Positions 55,445 to 55,702 of a stretch of 55,702 nt of DNA are shown here, in pieces. How positions within the stretch are numbered: position 1 is the first letter of the stretch; each line of letters begins with the position of its first letter. The stretch lies in contig JASBSN010000005.1 of NCBI GenBank assembly GCA_030148915.1, positions 1 through 55,702 of the forward strand, written 5' to 3'. The notes under the pieces were generated by a model that was not told the DNA's origin, ran no database searches, and was given only the letters and a program-made list of their open reading frames with translations. The DNA is from Thiogranum sp. (GTDB taxonomy: Bacteria; Pseudomonadota; Gammaproteobacteria; DSM-19610). The translations under genes were made by a program, and so were the position numbers.

Positions 55445-55702
55445 TTACTGCAGCAACGACAGAGCCAGCTGCGGCAAGCCGTTGGCCTGAGCCAGAATCG
55501 CGACACCTGCCTGCTGCAGGATCTGATTGCGGGTCAGGCTGGCCGTTTCGGCCGCGAAGTCCGCGTCCTGCACACGACTGCGAGCGGCGCTGAGGTTTTC
55601 AGACGTGGCGCTCAGGTTGGCGATGGTGGAACCCAGACGGTTCTGCACCGCACCCAGGTTGGAGCGGATGCCGGAGACCTGCGCCAGCGCACCGTCGACC
55701 AA
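55445..55702 (-). CDS. fliC: Flagellin C-terminal fragment (cut by window edge)
   Basis: Only the last 85 codons of flagellin are inside the window; the rest lies beyond base 55702. The fragment has the conserved D1/D0 C-terminal helices: [40 protein letters not shown] and the terminal [20 protein letters not shown]. This region packs in the filament core and is recognised during export with FliS. The apparent start at 55702 is only an in-frame TTG at the edge. Confidence 0.96.
   Translation of the reverse strand: MVDGALAQVSGIRSNLGAVQNRLGSTIANLSATSENLSAARSRVQDADFAAETASLTRNQILQQAGVAILAQANGLPQLALSLLQ

Overview
The window reads as a stretch of chromosome from a GC-rich, polarly flagellated gammaproteobacterium. 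The evidence is a Pseudomonas/Vibrio-type flagellar gene order with the polar-placement pair FlhF/FlhG, the array-placement pair ParC/ParP, a MotC/MotD stator, the FleQ-FleS-FleR cascade, CheZ, and several sigma-54 promoter motifs. A Chromatiales-like lineage would fit but cannot be proven from sequence reading alone. Base composition and codon use look uniform, and I see no integrase, transposase, prophage or CRISPR array.

Region 1 (1-5708) is housekeeping. queA, tgt, yajC, secD and secF lie in that order on the minus strand (tRNA queuosine modification, then the Sec accessory complex), preceded by a plus-strand tRNA-Leu(CAA). A perfect 20-bp inverted repeat sits at the very start of the window, beyond secF.

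Region 2 (5757-16534) is an alpha-glucan (glycogen) locus. It holds a DUF3417-type glucan phosphorylase (plus strand), convergent malQ, a GH57 glycosidase and glgC (minus strand), then divergent glgB (plus strand). glgB is followed by a Memo-like gene and an AMMECR1 gene, two parts of the poorly understood AmmeMemoRadiSam system. No glycogen synthase (glgA) is present in the window.

Region 3 (16551-19065) holds a GYF-like/transmembrane/pentapeptide-like protein and, divergently, a second FliK-like protein fused by an ATGA overlap to a miniature FlhB C-terminal-domain protein.

Region 4 (19098-55702) is one long minus-strand flagellar and chemotaxis supercluster. Read in the direction of transcription it is fliC (cut by the window edge), flaG, fliD-fliS-fliT, fleQ, fleS-fleR, fliEFGHIJ, fliK, a globin/PAS/GGDEF/EAL protein, fliLMNOPQR-flhB, flhA, flhF, flhG, fliA, cheY-cheZ-cheA-cheB, motC-motD, parC-parP, cheW, a 58-codon small gene and a DUF2802 gene. 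It contains the export gate, C-ring, MS-ring, rod-junction and ATPase genes, the cap, the flagellin C-terminus, chemotaxis signalling and stators. The regulators form the usual tiers: FleQ, then sigma-54 promoters at fleS, fliD, fliK, fliL and cheW, then FleR, then FliA.

The most unusual points are: an AT-hook-like tail on a globin-coupled c-di-GMP enzyme inside the flagellar operon, together with a FleQ that keeps its c-di-GMP-binding residues; a CheA that has no visible P2 domain but carries repeated peptides resembling the CheY-docking peptides of FliM and CheZ in the same cluster; the second FliK-like/FlhB-C pair; and the Memo-AMMECR1 pair next to glycogen genes.
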